This document shows, in pieces, positions 46,011 through 56,125 of a stretch of 64,000 bases of DNA. A model generated the notes under the pieces. That model saw nothing but the letters and a program-made list of their open reading frames with translations. It ran no database searches and was not told the origin of the DNA. This DNA is from Viridothelium virens. Taxonomy: Eukaryota > Ascomycota > Dothideomycetes > Trypetheliales > Trypetheliaceae. The position numbers were made by a program, and so were the translations under genes. Position 1 is the stretch's first letter. Each line of letters opens with the position of its first letter. The stretch spans positions 312,821 to 376,820 of the forward strand of contig ML991774.1 in the NCBI GenBank assembly GCA_010094025.1, written 5' to 3'.

Positions 46011-47238
46011 ATGGCGGGCGAACGAGCAAGGGCAAAGGCAATTGTATCCCACGGATCCCTTGAAGATGGACAATGGCGCATGGAGGATGTCACACTTCGA
46101 CCCCTTCGAGAAGGTGAACTTCTTGTAGACATCATTGCCTCTGGTGTCTGTCATACGGATATTCTTTTCGGATCTCTGAAAGAAGGTCCTTCGGTAATAT
46201 ATCCGAGCATCAAAGGTCATGAAGGTCGGTAACAACGTGACCTAACTCTTCAACCCAAGGAGCGGTAAATACAGCTGCTGATGTATCATGGACATAGGCT
46301 CGGGTTACGTCAAAGCAGTCGGCTCAGCGGTGACAGTTGCTCAGAAGGGCGACCCAGTTCTCCTTTCATTTTCTAGCTGTGGAAGCTGTCATGCCTGCGC
46401 CGATCAAGTGCCCAGCTACTGTACTTCATTTAATCAGCTGAACTTCCTGGGATCCAAGAATTTCGATCTGGCTTCGTCTACGGCATCATCTGGTAAGCCG
46501 TCGATCTCAGGACAGTTTTTCGGGCAGTCTAGCTTCGCGAACACAACGATTGTCTCGCAGAAATCCGTGGTCAATGCCAATAATTTGTTCAAGAATAGAC
46601 AGGAGTTGGAACTATTCGCACCACTAGGCTGTGGCATTCAGACTGGCGCCGGTACTATAATAAATGTCGCTCAAGCAGGAGCAAAGGATGCAGTAGTAGT
46701 GCTAGGGCTTGGCGGAGTCGGTCTCAGTGCCATTATGGCAGCAAAACTCCTGGGCTGCCAAAAGATCATTGGAATCGACAAAGTTAGCAGCCGACTTAGT
46801 CTAGCCAAAGAGATTGGGGCAACCCACGTCGTCAATACCCTCGAATTGGACGGATCCAGTCTGGTCGATAAGGTGAGAGAAGCGACCGATGGTCTAGGGG
46901 CAACAGTCACAATGGATACAACAGGAGTGAAGGCACTCACGATGCAAGGCATCGAGTTTACAAGGAATCATGGAAAAATTATCCAAGTGGGTTCAAATGG
47001 ATTGGAAGACTTGGCCGATTTCCCAATGTTGCTGTTCATGGTGAGTGGGAAGCAGTTTCTAGGGGCTGTGGAAGGTGGTGCCACTCCAAGCAAGTTCATT
47101 CCTCAACTTATTCAGTGGTACCACGAGGGCAGATTTCCAATTGATAAATTGATCAAAAGGTTCAAGGCGGATGAATGGGAGAAGGCGATCCACGAGATGC
47201 ATGAGGGAGAGACTATTAAGCCGATATTGCTCTGGTGA
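46011..47238 (+). CDS. Zinc-dependent alcohol dehydrogenase (aryl-/class III-like MDR family)
   Basis: Exons 46011-46224 and 46298-47238 join in frame to 384 residues. Catalytic-zinc ligands are in GVCHTD (Cys47) and GHEG (His70). The structural-zinc lobe is CGSCHACADQVPSYC, with Cys99, Cys102, Cys105 and Cys113 all present. The Rossmann motif GLGGVGLSA lies near 205. The large loop between the lobe and the coenzyme domain (about residues 118-165) is longer than in liver ADH, as in bacterial and fungal aryl-alcohol dehydrogenases. It oxidises an alcohol or reduces an aldehyde with NAD(P). Substrate specificity cannot be read from the sequence. Confidence 0.9.
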
Positions 47239-47648
47239 AGGTCTCTCCTGAAATAATGTTTAAACAGTATCGTACGAAAACATACCTCTTCGTGAATATG
47301 CTGCTCTGCTTGTATCGAGCACTTACAAGTCCGTTGAGCTCTAAGCTCACATCTCGTAGTCACGAAAAGTCGGGTGGTTGGGGAAGACGCGTCGAAAACA
47401 AAGCAACGCGTGTGGCCCATTAAAGTGCCTAGCTCGGTTTAGTGGATGTTATTGTCTACTAGTGGAAAACGTCATTTTCGCGCTAAGCGGGGGCTCTTTA
47501 AAGCGCGTCTTCGCGTGTTCCCTCTCTCGATTCTCTCCACCACTACTTTCGCAACAGTCGACGCATACTCAACTCCACAACATTGATTTTCCTTGCTCGA
47601 AACATTGCTTTCCAAATCAATTCGTATACTCAGTCCGAGTCAGGAACA
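47239..47648 (+). promoter_or_regulatory. RNR2 promoter with MluI cell-cycle boxes
   Basis: This 410 bp upstream region contains ACGCGT at 47387-47392 and 47406-47411 and an E2F-like TTTTCGCGC at 47475-47483. A pyrimidine-rich TCTCTCGATTCTCTCCACC stretch follows near 47522-47540. ACGCGT is the binding site of the MBF (Mbp1/Res) complex that drives G1/S genes, including ribonucleotide reductase, in yeasts. Activity here is inferred. Confidence 0.6.
47387..47411. promoter_or_regulatory. Pair of ACGCGT (MCB) sites upstream of RNR2
   Basis: Two perfect MluI boxes lie 13 bp apart (47387-47392 and 47406-47411), about 240 bp upstream of the start codon. They fit MBF-controlled expression at the start of S phase. 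Confidence 0.6.
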
Positions 47649-49089
47649 ATGACCACCGAAATCACGCCCTCAAAAAGGGTATGTCCTCCTTTGACTCATT
47701 TCTCTTTGCATACCTCAAGAACTAACATGACCTGCAGGCGGCCGCAGGCATAGAAACCATGAAAATGGATGATTCACCAGCCAAAAAACTCGACTTTTCT
47801 ATAGCGAACAAAGAGAACATTGAGAATGACGAGATCGCCGTCCCCATCAAGGGCATACCAGTGCTCGAGGATGAACCCAAAGTCGAATCCGTCGAGGACA
47901 AACCTGCCGTCGCGCCTACAATTAGAGAAGAAGAGGCTGGAGAACCTCTGCTACAAGAGAACCCTCAGCGCTTTGTGCTTTTTCCCATCAAGTATCATGA
48001 AGTTAGTCTCACACGACGCGTCTTTTACGCGTAAAGTGCTTGTAGGACTGTGTGAGAGCTAACATATGACGCGTAGATATGGGCCATGTACAAGAAAGCT
48101 GAAGCCTCGTTCTGGACTGCCGAGGAGATTGATCTCTCTAAGGACCTTCACGACTGGAATAAGCGATTGAATGATGACGAACGGTACTTCATTTCTCACG
48201 TCCTAGCTTTCTTCGCCGCATCGGACGGGATCGTCAATGAGAACCTTGTAGAGCGCTTCAGTGGAGAAGTACAAATACCAGAGGCTCGGTGTTTCTATGG
48301 CTTCCAAATCATGATGGAAAACATCCACTCCGAAACATATTCTTTGTTAATCGATACCTACATCAGCGAGCCCAAGCAACGCAGCTATCTCTTCAACGCC
48401 ATCGACAATAGTAAGCCTTCGTAATGGCCCCGACATGGAAATCCTTGTGCTGACGTTATCTAGTTCCTTGCATCAGAAAAAAGGCCGACTGGGCGCTGCG
48501 ATGGATAACGGACAAGAGCTCCACCTTTGCCTGTCGACTCATTGCCTTCGCTGCTGTCGAGGGTATCTTTTTCAGCGGTTCATTCGCCTCCATCTTCTGG
48601 CTCAAGAAGCGCGGTCTCATGGCCGGATTGACATTCTCAAACGAACTCATCTCACGAGATGAGGGCATGCACACCGATTTTGCTTGCCTCCTTTTCTCCC
48701 ACCTCAACAAGAAGCCCGAACAAAGCCTTGTCAACAAGATCATCACTGAGGCCGTTACCATTGAACAAGAATTCCTTACAGATGCGCTACCTTGTGCCTT
48801 ACTCGGTATGAATGCGAAGCTCATGTGCCAGTATATTGAGTTTGTTGCCGATCGTCTACTTCTTTCTCTTGGAAACCCAAAGCATTACCACGCCACAAAT
48901 CCTTTCGACTTTATGGAGAACATTTCGCTAGCAGGCAAGACGAATTTCTTTGAGAAGCGAGTAGGTGACTACCAAAAGGCTGGCGTGATGGCGAGTACAA
49001 AGAAGCATGAGGATAAGGGAGCAACGACGTCATCGGCGGGTACAGCTCCGGGCGTCAGTGGAGATTTCAGCTTTGATGAGGATTTCTAG
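47649..49089 (+). CDS. RNR2: Ribonucleoside-diphosphate reductase small subunit (RNR2)
   Basis: Exons 47649-47678, 47738-48001, 48077-48410 and 48464-49089 give 417 residues. Iron ligands lie in [26 protein letters not shown] and DEGMHTDFA. The radical tyrosine is in RCFYGFQ (about residue 172). The C-terminal SFDEDF peptide, which docks on the large subunit, is intact. The disordered first 90 residues resemble other fungal R2 proteins. The enzyme makes dNTPs from NDPs using a diiron-tyrosyl radical. The first exon codes for only ten residues. Expression should follow the cell cycle and DNA damage: two MCB sites lie upstream and three more lie inside intron 2. Confidence 0.97.
48002..48076 (+). 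promoter_or_regulatory. RNR2 intron 2 carrying three MluI (ACGCGT) boxes
   Basis: This 75 bp intron contains ACGCGT at 48016-48021, 48027-48032 and 48069-48074, the last ending 2 bp before the acceptor AG. By simple base chance about 0.02 copies are expected in 75 bp. The site is the MBF-binding element, which suggests an intronic control element for S-phase expression. Confidence 0.55.
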
Positions 49090-50554
49090 AGAGATCTCCG
49101 TTTGGATTCTAATCCCCACTCACGAAAGTCAGACTTCCTCTCTAGTTTTGCGTCGCTATACAGTCGATGCATAAAGCATTTTCAAGGGGTTAATGTGGTA
49201 CGTTCCTTGGGAATGTTTTTTGAAGGCGTTAAGAGATGGTCGCTTGGACATATCAAGTCTTGGAAAGGCTATTTGTACCATGAGAAATATACACACAAAC
49301 CTAAATCTCTTCGCGGAGACTCCTGTATGCAATACCAGTATGTTTGAGACCACGTTCTCAATCTACCGAACTGTTCCGCATCTTCTCGTCTCCATCTCTT
49401 GACTTCCGCAGATTTTTGCTGTAGCTCTCTCTTTGTCTCTGTCTCTGTCGTATGTTGAGCCGACGTATTATGCAATTACCGTAGTGCGCTTCAGTGCGAT
49501 CAGCATATTCTTAACATTGGAGAACACCCAAATCAAAGAAGAGTTTCTGAAGAATCACGCGTAGGTTGTAAATTTATTACTAGAAGCTGCAAATCGCGCT
49601 CAAAAAATTTGAGATAATTGGATAGGAAAAAGACGAAAAGAGGGAGTTGACGAGATGGGAAGTATGACGGAACGACTTGCTGAGGAGAGAACGACGCACT
49701 AAACGCAAAAGCTGTAAGAAGGTTACAGGCAGTCGAAGAAGTCTTCAAAGCGAGTTGCTGCCCATTGGTTCCATCGAGTATTGGCAAAGACGCATCATGT
49801 CTGAATGTTTGACTGGCAACTAGTACGCTTTTGGCTGATTGAAATGCTTGAGAATACTGTATGCTTCGTTACTAGGTTGAGCTACTGAGTATAGTACTAT
49901 TCTTGTATAGATACCTAGGCAATGAAAACATTTGGATAGAGTGCGATATGTACGAGTACCCAGAATGATGTGGCTTAAGAGGTAAGGTTATACTTACCTC
50001 ATGCGACGTGGATGCTAGACGGGAAGTACTAATGATCACGTGCCTCGTACGAGTCCCACAAGCGTGTTCCGCGTATCAATTTAGTAATTTATCCTCGGTA
50101 GATATCCGAGGCCGTTTGAAAGCAGCGAGAGGAGGAGACGTTAGGGCTACGCATGAACAGCGTATCGCCCATGTTCTTCCCAAATTCGTACTTCCGACGG
50201 TCGACCCTGAGATTCCGATGTCGTGATCGTCTACCGCATCCCTGAAACCTTAATGGGCACCTGGGGATGGGATGCTGGGATGCTGGGAAACCCTGCAGGT
50301 CCGCTGCGACGCACGGAGCTTCATGACGTTCCAAGCTGGCGGGTTGCAACTGCCATCTCTGGACAAACACCAACGTAGCAAATCATCTCCATTTCCCCTG
50401 CTGATTCACACACTCCATCACTTGCCCTTGCCCATATGTTACGCTCCTTTGGTTATTCTACACTACTCTCAATGCGAAAATTTCCTAGATTTCTATGCGA
50501 TAGCTTCTCTCCCACTGAACGTCCTGGTGTCTATTGTCTGTCAATGTCCCCAAC
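49090..50554. other. Intergenic, 1.5 kb
   Basis: This lies between the end of RNR2 and the WD40 gene on the same strand. Open frames are short and overlap on opposite strands. A TCTCTCTTTGTCTCTGTCTCTGTC pyrimidine run occurs near 49425-49450, and GGGATG repeats near 50262-50283. No gene or RNA was identified. Confidence 0.4.
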
Positions 50555-53500
50555 ATGACGGCTGCCGTTCCCCAGATCCAAGTTACCGATCCCCAAAGTA
50601 AGGATGTGCCTACAAGTCCGCCGTCAGCGCGGTCGCCTGCCCAAATCTTGACCGATGGCATTGACGGCGTGAAATCGCCCTCGGGGCATTCAGGTGTCAA
50701 TGGGGAATGTAAGCACTCCCGACTCTGAGTATGCGTATACTAGAGCTACAAAGTCAAGCTCCGTTCTTGTTGCGCGGAGGACTGATTGAAAACTTACAGC
50801 TGGGCCAAATTCAAGCGGAAGGACCACCCCTGCAAGCTTACGGCGAAATAAATCTAGCGGAACATCTGCACAGAGCGATGCGCCTACATCCCCTGGAGCC
50901 GGCTCCGAGCGCGACAAAGAATCTCAAGCTGCAACTGATCCCCTTTCTGAACACCTGGCAAAGCGCACAAATGTACAGAATCATGCTGTCAACAAGGTAC
51001 AATCTCTCGAAAAAGGCCAAAGTCGGACCCTACCTTCGCCCACAGAAGGTTCGATGGAGCTCAAAGCGCCCCCTAGAACTGATACTGGAAATTTCACGCA
51101 GAAGGACAAGAAGTCTCGAGTTTCCATCCTGAGTCGCTTAAGAGGCAACAAGAAGAAGGACGGGCTTGATCAAGACAATGATGTCGAATCGGAATTTGGT
51201 GATGCGAGGCCGGAAGGGATGGATGCACAGCTTTTCTCCCAACCTATTGACAATATCGAGTACAACCCAAGACATCCCCATCCGCCTGCATATATCAAAG
51301 TACGGGCTCGAAATAAGAAAGAAAAAGACTTTGACCGATTGTTCCTCGCCCAAGAATTGCATGGAAAGGATCTACCAGCAAAGACGCGTAGGGGTAGGAA
51401 TAACAGCATTTCAAGTACCACTGCACCTACAGCGCCCGGTAGTGGTGGAACTGTCTGGGCAATGGAGTTCAGCAAGGACGGAAAATACCTTGCTGCTGCT
51501 GGACAGGACAAGGTTGTGCGAGTTTGGGCTGTTCTGTCATCGCCAGAGGAACGCAGGGCCCACGAAAAGGAAGAAGAGGCCGCGCTCAAGGATCGAAACG
51601 GTCATACGCAGCACCTCAACGCACCCGTGTTTCAAAACAAACCAGTCAAGGAATATCAGGGCCATACTTCAACAATCCTGGATTTAAGCTGGAGCAAGGT
51701 AAACGATTATCTAGATTCATGCTTACTATTCACTGACTTGATAGAACAACTTCCTTCTCTCTTCATCAATGGATAAAACGGTCCGCTTATGGCATATCAG
51801 CAGGCCTGAATGCCTTTGTACATTCAAACACAACGACTTCGTACCTTCTATCATGTTTCATCCTCGAGACGATCGTTTCTTCCTTGCTGGATCCCTTGAC
51901 TGCAAGCTTCGCCTCTGGAGCATACCTGACAAAAGTGTGGCGTACATGGTGCAACTCCCAGACATGATTACAGCTGTGACATTCACACCGGATGGCAAGA
52001 CATCAATAGTTGGATGCCTTAGCGGGCTCTGTCTCTTCTACGATACTGAAGGGCTCAAATATCAAACGCAAATACACGTGCGCTCAGCTCACGGGAAAAA
52101 CGCAAAAGGCAGCAAAATTACAGGTATCCAGGCCGTAAACATGCCTCCCCATGACCTGAACGGTGAGATAAAGCTGCTCATCACAAGTAACGACTCGAGG
52201 ATTCGACTTTATAATTTTCGAGACAAGAGCCTTGAGATTAAGTTCAAAGGAAATGAGAACAACTACAGTCAAATCCGTGCTTCATTTTCTGACGACGCTC
52301 GGTACGTGATATGTGGAAGCGAGGATCGTAAAACATATATTTGGCCTGGAGCTCAGGTGGACGGGGAGAAGCCAGACAAGCGACCCATAGAGATGTTTGA
52401 GGCGCATGCAGCGATCACGACGACAGTTATCTTTGCCCCTACAAAGACTCGACAGCTGCTCAGTAGCTCTGAGGACCCGGTGTACGACATTTGTAATCCT
52501 CCACCTGTTCAGCTTGTTAGCAAGTCGGACTCCTTTAGTTCTACCAAGCCTGCCACAGAAACTGGAAGCATTCAGGCGACACCAACACCAGCCGAGACAA
52601 GCTTTAAGCGCCCAGAAGAAAATCCAGCCTACTTAGCAAGGAGTCAGCACCACAACGGAAATATCATCATTACGGCAGACTATGCTGGCAAGATCAAGGT
52701 CTTCCGTCAAGACTGCGCGTTTCAAAAGAGACGTTCAGACAATTGGGAAACAGGCTCGACGTTTTCTAAGAGAGTCACCTCTGGTCTCGGACGGACAGCT
52801 TCCATGAAAACCCACGGTAGCGGACATTCGCGCCGCAACTCCAACTCCATCCAAGCATCCTCCTCCGACCGCATCCTCTCCTGGCGCCAAACCGTCACCA
52901 GCAGCCCCAACATCGACCACCCCTCCCCCCGCCAACCCAACCGCCAAACCCGCAGTATCTCCCCCCGCAAATCGCTCGGCCAATTCTCCACCCGCTCCGC
53001 CCCAAACCGCGTCTCCCACTCCCCTCTCGTCCAACAAGCACCCCTAGCAGACAACAACAGCAGCAGCATCCCCTGCGTCGACGGCACCGCCGCCACCTCC
53101 ACCTCCACCGCCAGCCTCAACACCACCTCCACCACCTCCGTCACCAAAATCTCCTCGCTCCCCTCCCCGCCCGAGCGCACACCGACACAGGAGTCCTACC
53201 CCCTCGGCCCGCAGCCTTCCCGCCAGCACTCGGACGCTTCGTCGACATTACTGCAGCAACGGCAGTCTCAGTCTCAGCAGACGGACCAGTCCACCAGCGC
53301 CTCTCCGAGCCCATCCGCGGAAAATCCGCTCTGGTTGCAGGGCGCGCAGTCGTACCTCTTCTGGAATAGCGCCGCGTGGCGCGAGCAGGCGAAGGCGAAG
53401 GCGAAGGCGAAGGGGTTGAAGGGGTCGCCATCGACGTCGCGGTCGCCGTCGACGGAAGCGGTGGGCACAGCGGCGGCGCAGCGGGGGAATGCGGGGCGAA

Positions 53501-53646
53501 GTGGGAGTGCCGGTATGTTGGGTCCGCCGGGGGTGCCGCTGTCGAAGAAGGTGAGTGTGGTGAGTCAGTTGAGTGATGAGGAGAGTAGTACGCCGGAGGC
53601 GGGGAGTGGGGAGGAGAATGGAAGGGAGAAGGCAAGAAGGTCGTGA
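50555..53646 (+). CDS. WD40-repeat protein, WDR44/Dgr2-like
   Basis: Exons 50555-50708, 50800-51698 and 51745-53646 join in frame to 984 residues. A disordered S/P-rich N-terminus of about 260 residues precedes a WD propeller at about 267-650. Repeats include GTVWAMEFSKDGKYLAAAGQ, VKEYQGHTSTILDLSWSK, FLLSSSMDKTVRLWHIS, and TAVTFTPDGKTSIVGCLSG. Repeat order and the ITGIQAVN segment match WDR44 and yeast Dgr2/YMR102C. Human WDR44 binds Rab11 on recycling endosomes; the fungal role is not known. The C-terminal 300 residues are low complexity, with poly-Ser/Thr and a KAKAKAKG run encoded by four GGCGAA units at 53388-53411. GC content rises sharply in that part. Confidence 0.88.
53388..53411 (+). 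repeat. (GGCGAA)4 hexanucleotide microsatellite in coding sequence
   Basis: Four tandem GGCGAA units encode alternating Lys-Ala in the disordered tail of the WD40 protein. Length changes of whole units would not shift the frame. Confidence 0.8.
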
Positions 53647-54042
53647 GGGGTGGCGGCTTAGCAAGGTCGGGGAATCTTTCTTGGGTAGAGGAGTTTTGGG
53701 TAAGGTGAGGTTTTGGATCTCGCGTTTAGGTATTCGCGCCAAAAGGAGATTGGTTTGGTTTTGCGGTTGGAACAGTCACGCTTTGTACATAGAGGATCGT
53801 CACAGCGCCCTCTCGTCTGCACGCTTGCATGAGATGAGAAAGAAACTTATGTTCTGTTCTTAGCGTTCCACGTGCAGCCTGCCCATCTGGTCCGTTCCTT
53901 AGTTTCCTGTTTCCAGATTTTTCTCGTTCCTCATTCTCAAGCCTCCAATCCGTACCACGCAATCCAACCCGCTCAGACGCCCTTCCTTCCTTTCTCCCCC
54001 TGACTCCCCAAAATTCTACATTTTTGGTCTTGCTCTCCAGCA
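53647..54042. other. Convergent 3' spacer between WD40 and GMF genes
   Basis: These 396 bp of convergent 3' ends hold probably both untranslated trailers and polyadenylation sites. No gene is supported. Confidence 0.45.
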
Positions 54043-54668
54043 CTACGACTCCCCCTTCAACTTCTCCTCCAACCCCTCCAAATCCTCGGCGCTCTCAATC
54101 TCAATGATGCGTCCCACCTCTGCCGTATTCCGCATCAGTTCCTTCGCGCCCGCATACAGCATCCGCAGCTCGCTGTTGCACGTCACCGGCAGATAGTACA
54201 GCATTACATACGGCACGGAGAGCCGTCCGGATGCGAGGGTTACGGGGTGTGAGAGGAGGATGAAGCGCGGGGAGTGGTCGGGAAGCTCGTCAGCGAGGGT
54301 GGGTAAGGAGGTGTAGGTCTCGTCGTCGGACTGGAGAATCTCGAGGGTTTTCTTGTCGATGGAGTCTATTTTCCTTGCGGAGGACTAGGTTAGGAGAATT
54401 GGATTTGAAATCGGGTCTTTTGGAGGGGCCAGTGTGGGTTCGACGGCTAAGGGCGATGGATGGGCTGGTTGTGGAGTTAGAGTGCAAGCAGGGAAGCTTA
54501 CAGATGACGGCTTGAGGGTCTTTTGCTCGTGAGGTACCGAGGCGAAATTTACGGAGCTTGTCTTTGGTTTCGGGACTGAAGGTGTAGAGACGTGCTTCAG
54601 AGGACTGGATACAGTGGCAGTCAGCGGATCGTAACTTAGAGTGTGTGGAGGACGTATGGGCGCACCAT
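54043..54668 (-). CDS. GMF1: Glia maturation factor homologue (GMF/Aim7), ADF-H fold
   Basis: The start codon alone forms the first coding exon (54668-54666). It is followed by exons 54604-54502 and 54365-54043, giving 142 residues, the family length. The ATG is followed directly by GTGCGC (donor). The second exon begins SSEARLYTFSPETKDKLRKF. The last exon starts within a tyrosine codon (AVIY-SIDKKTLEI) and carries LADELPDHSPRFILLSHP, VPYVMLYYLP and LMRNTAEVGRIIEIESAEDL. GMF binds Arp2/3 and debranches actin filaments. It does not bind actin strongly. Borders are GT-AG. Confidence 0.93.
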
Positions 54669-54999
54669 GATGGAGTGCTGTAATAATATCTGAACGCTAG
54701 ATTGAGTATCTGGGAAGGGACCAAATTAAGGCTAAGAATGGAATTGGACAATGTATACCTAAGCAAAAGCAGGGGCGTCGCGTGGTATCCCGGGTGTCTT
54801 CCGAAGAGCGGATGCTGATGGCAGCAGCAAATGTCGTCATGTGGGGATCGCGTTCTGGCGAAGTCCGTACCGATGGTTTCAAGCTTTTGTCTGCACCACC
54901 AACAATCCTTACTGCTCTTACCATTGACGAGAGTGAATGCGGTGACTTTGAGGAGGAGAGTTCTGCGAAGGAAAAGGAACGCGCCGGCACGATTGCTCC
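54669..54999. promoter_or_regulatory. Divergent promoter between GMF and molybdopterin-domain gene
   Basis: These 331 bp separate divergent start codons. The plus strand has an open stretch at 54782-55015 starting GTG, read as leader rather than coding. No clear TATA box. Confidence 0.4.
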
Positions 55000-56125
55000 A
55001 TGTTTGCTCGATTGAACCAGCTTGCTAGACACCTCTCCAAACCCCTCCCAAATTACGCGCATACCTCTGCAGCCAGAGTTGGGTTGGTCAGTGGAGCTTT
55101 GGTAGATCGGTCAAAGATGGCGGCGGAGCGCAGTAAACGGATGATACATACTGCCGGTTGCATTATAATTGGAGATGAAGTGCTGGGAGGCAAGGTAAAC
55201 AGTTCGCCCGAGCCTTTGGCTGGAATGAAATTGCTAATGGGATCATTGGTGGATACATAGACCGTCGATACCAATTCGGCCTTCCTTGCAAAATATTGTT
55301 TCTCTCTAGGCATTAATCTCAAGCGAATAGAAGTAATAGGCGATGACGAAGGTGAAATCGTGGAGGCAACAAGACGAATGTCGAACAATTACGACTTTGT
55401 GGTTACATCAGGAGGCATTGGACCAACGTAGGTGATGCGCTTGTGAGCTGCATCCTTTTTGCAATGAACAATGATGGATTGGTGGCTGACTCAAGCATAG
55501 ACATGATGATATCACGTATCAATCAATCGCCAGCGCATTCAATCTCCCGCTGAAATTACATGAGCCCGCCTTTGAGAAGATGAAGAGACTCTCGAAACCA
55601 CACCCATCCCAGCCCAACTTCAAATGGGACGAACCTTCACCGGCGCTTGAGGCCAAAAAGCGAATGATTATCCTACCTCATGATGAGAAACTTCAAGATG
55701 AGGATCAAGTTGTGTTTGTGGATGAGGGCCTTTGGGTACCCATCAGTGTCGTGAATGGAAATATTCACATTCTACCAGGCGTGCCTCGCCTGTTCGAGCG
55801 TCTTCTGGATGGCTTGAAACCGCGGTTGTTGCCTAGGCTTACGGACCCAGAGGGTAAAGGGGTATATCGGGTGTTATTTTCAACGCCATTGGCTGAAAGC
55901 GAGGTCGCTCCATATCTAACGGAATTAGCAGCGAAGGCAGAACCGAAGGGCGTCAAGGTCGGGAGCTATCCACGATGGGAAAAGAGCAGAAACACCGTCA
56001 CGTTAGTGGGAAGGGATAAAGACTTCATGGACAGCTTGGTGCCTGAGATTGAGAAGGGTGTGAAAGGTAGAAGAGTAACGACTGAAGGTGAAGATGATGA
56101 CGAAGGTAGCGACAAAGATGCGTGA
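55000..56125 (+). CDS. Molybdopterin-binding (MoaB/Mog, CinA-like) domain protein
   Basis: Exons 55000-55194, 55261-55427 and 55501-56125 join in frame to 328 residues. The N-terminal 50 residues ([19 protein letters not shown] onward) are basic and resemble a mitochondrial presequence. The domain starts with [20 protein letters not shown] and includes [15 protein letters not shown], which holds the family's G-G-x-G-P-T-x-D-D signature. A C-terminal half with [16 protein letters not shown] follows. The fold is that of MoaB, the N-part of human FLAD1 and bacterial CinA. In CinA it is linked to pyrophosphatase/competence roles; the fungal protein is uncharacterised. No FAD synthase PAPS-reductase domain is attached. 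Confidence 0.85.

Noticed and set aside
53141-53742. Two antisense open frames of about 164 codons
   Set aside because: They lie opposite the GC-rich, repeat-bearing WD40 tail and have shadow-like P/R/S composition without a family.
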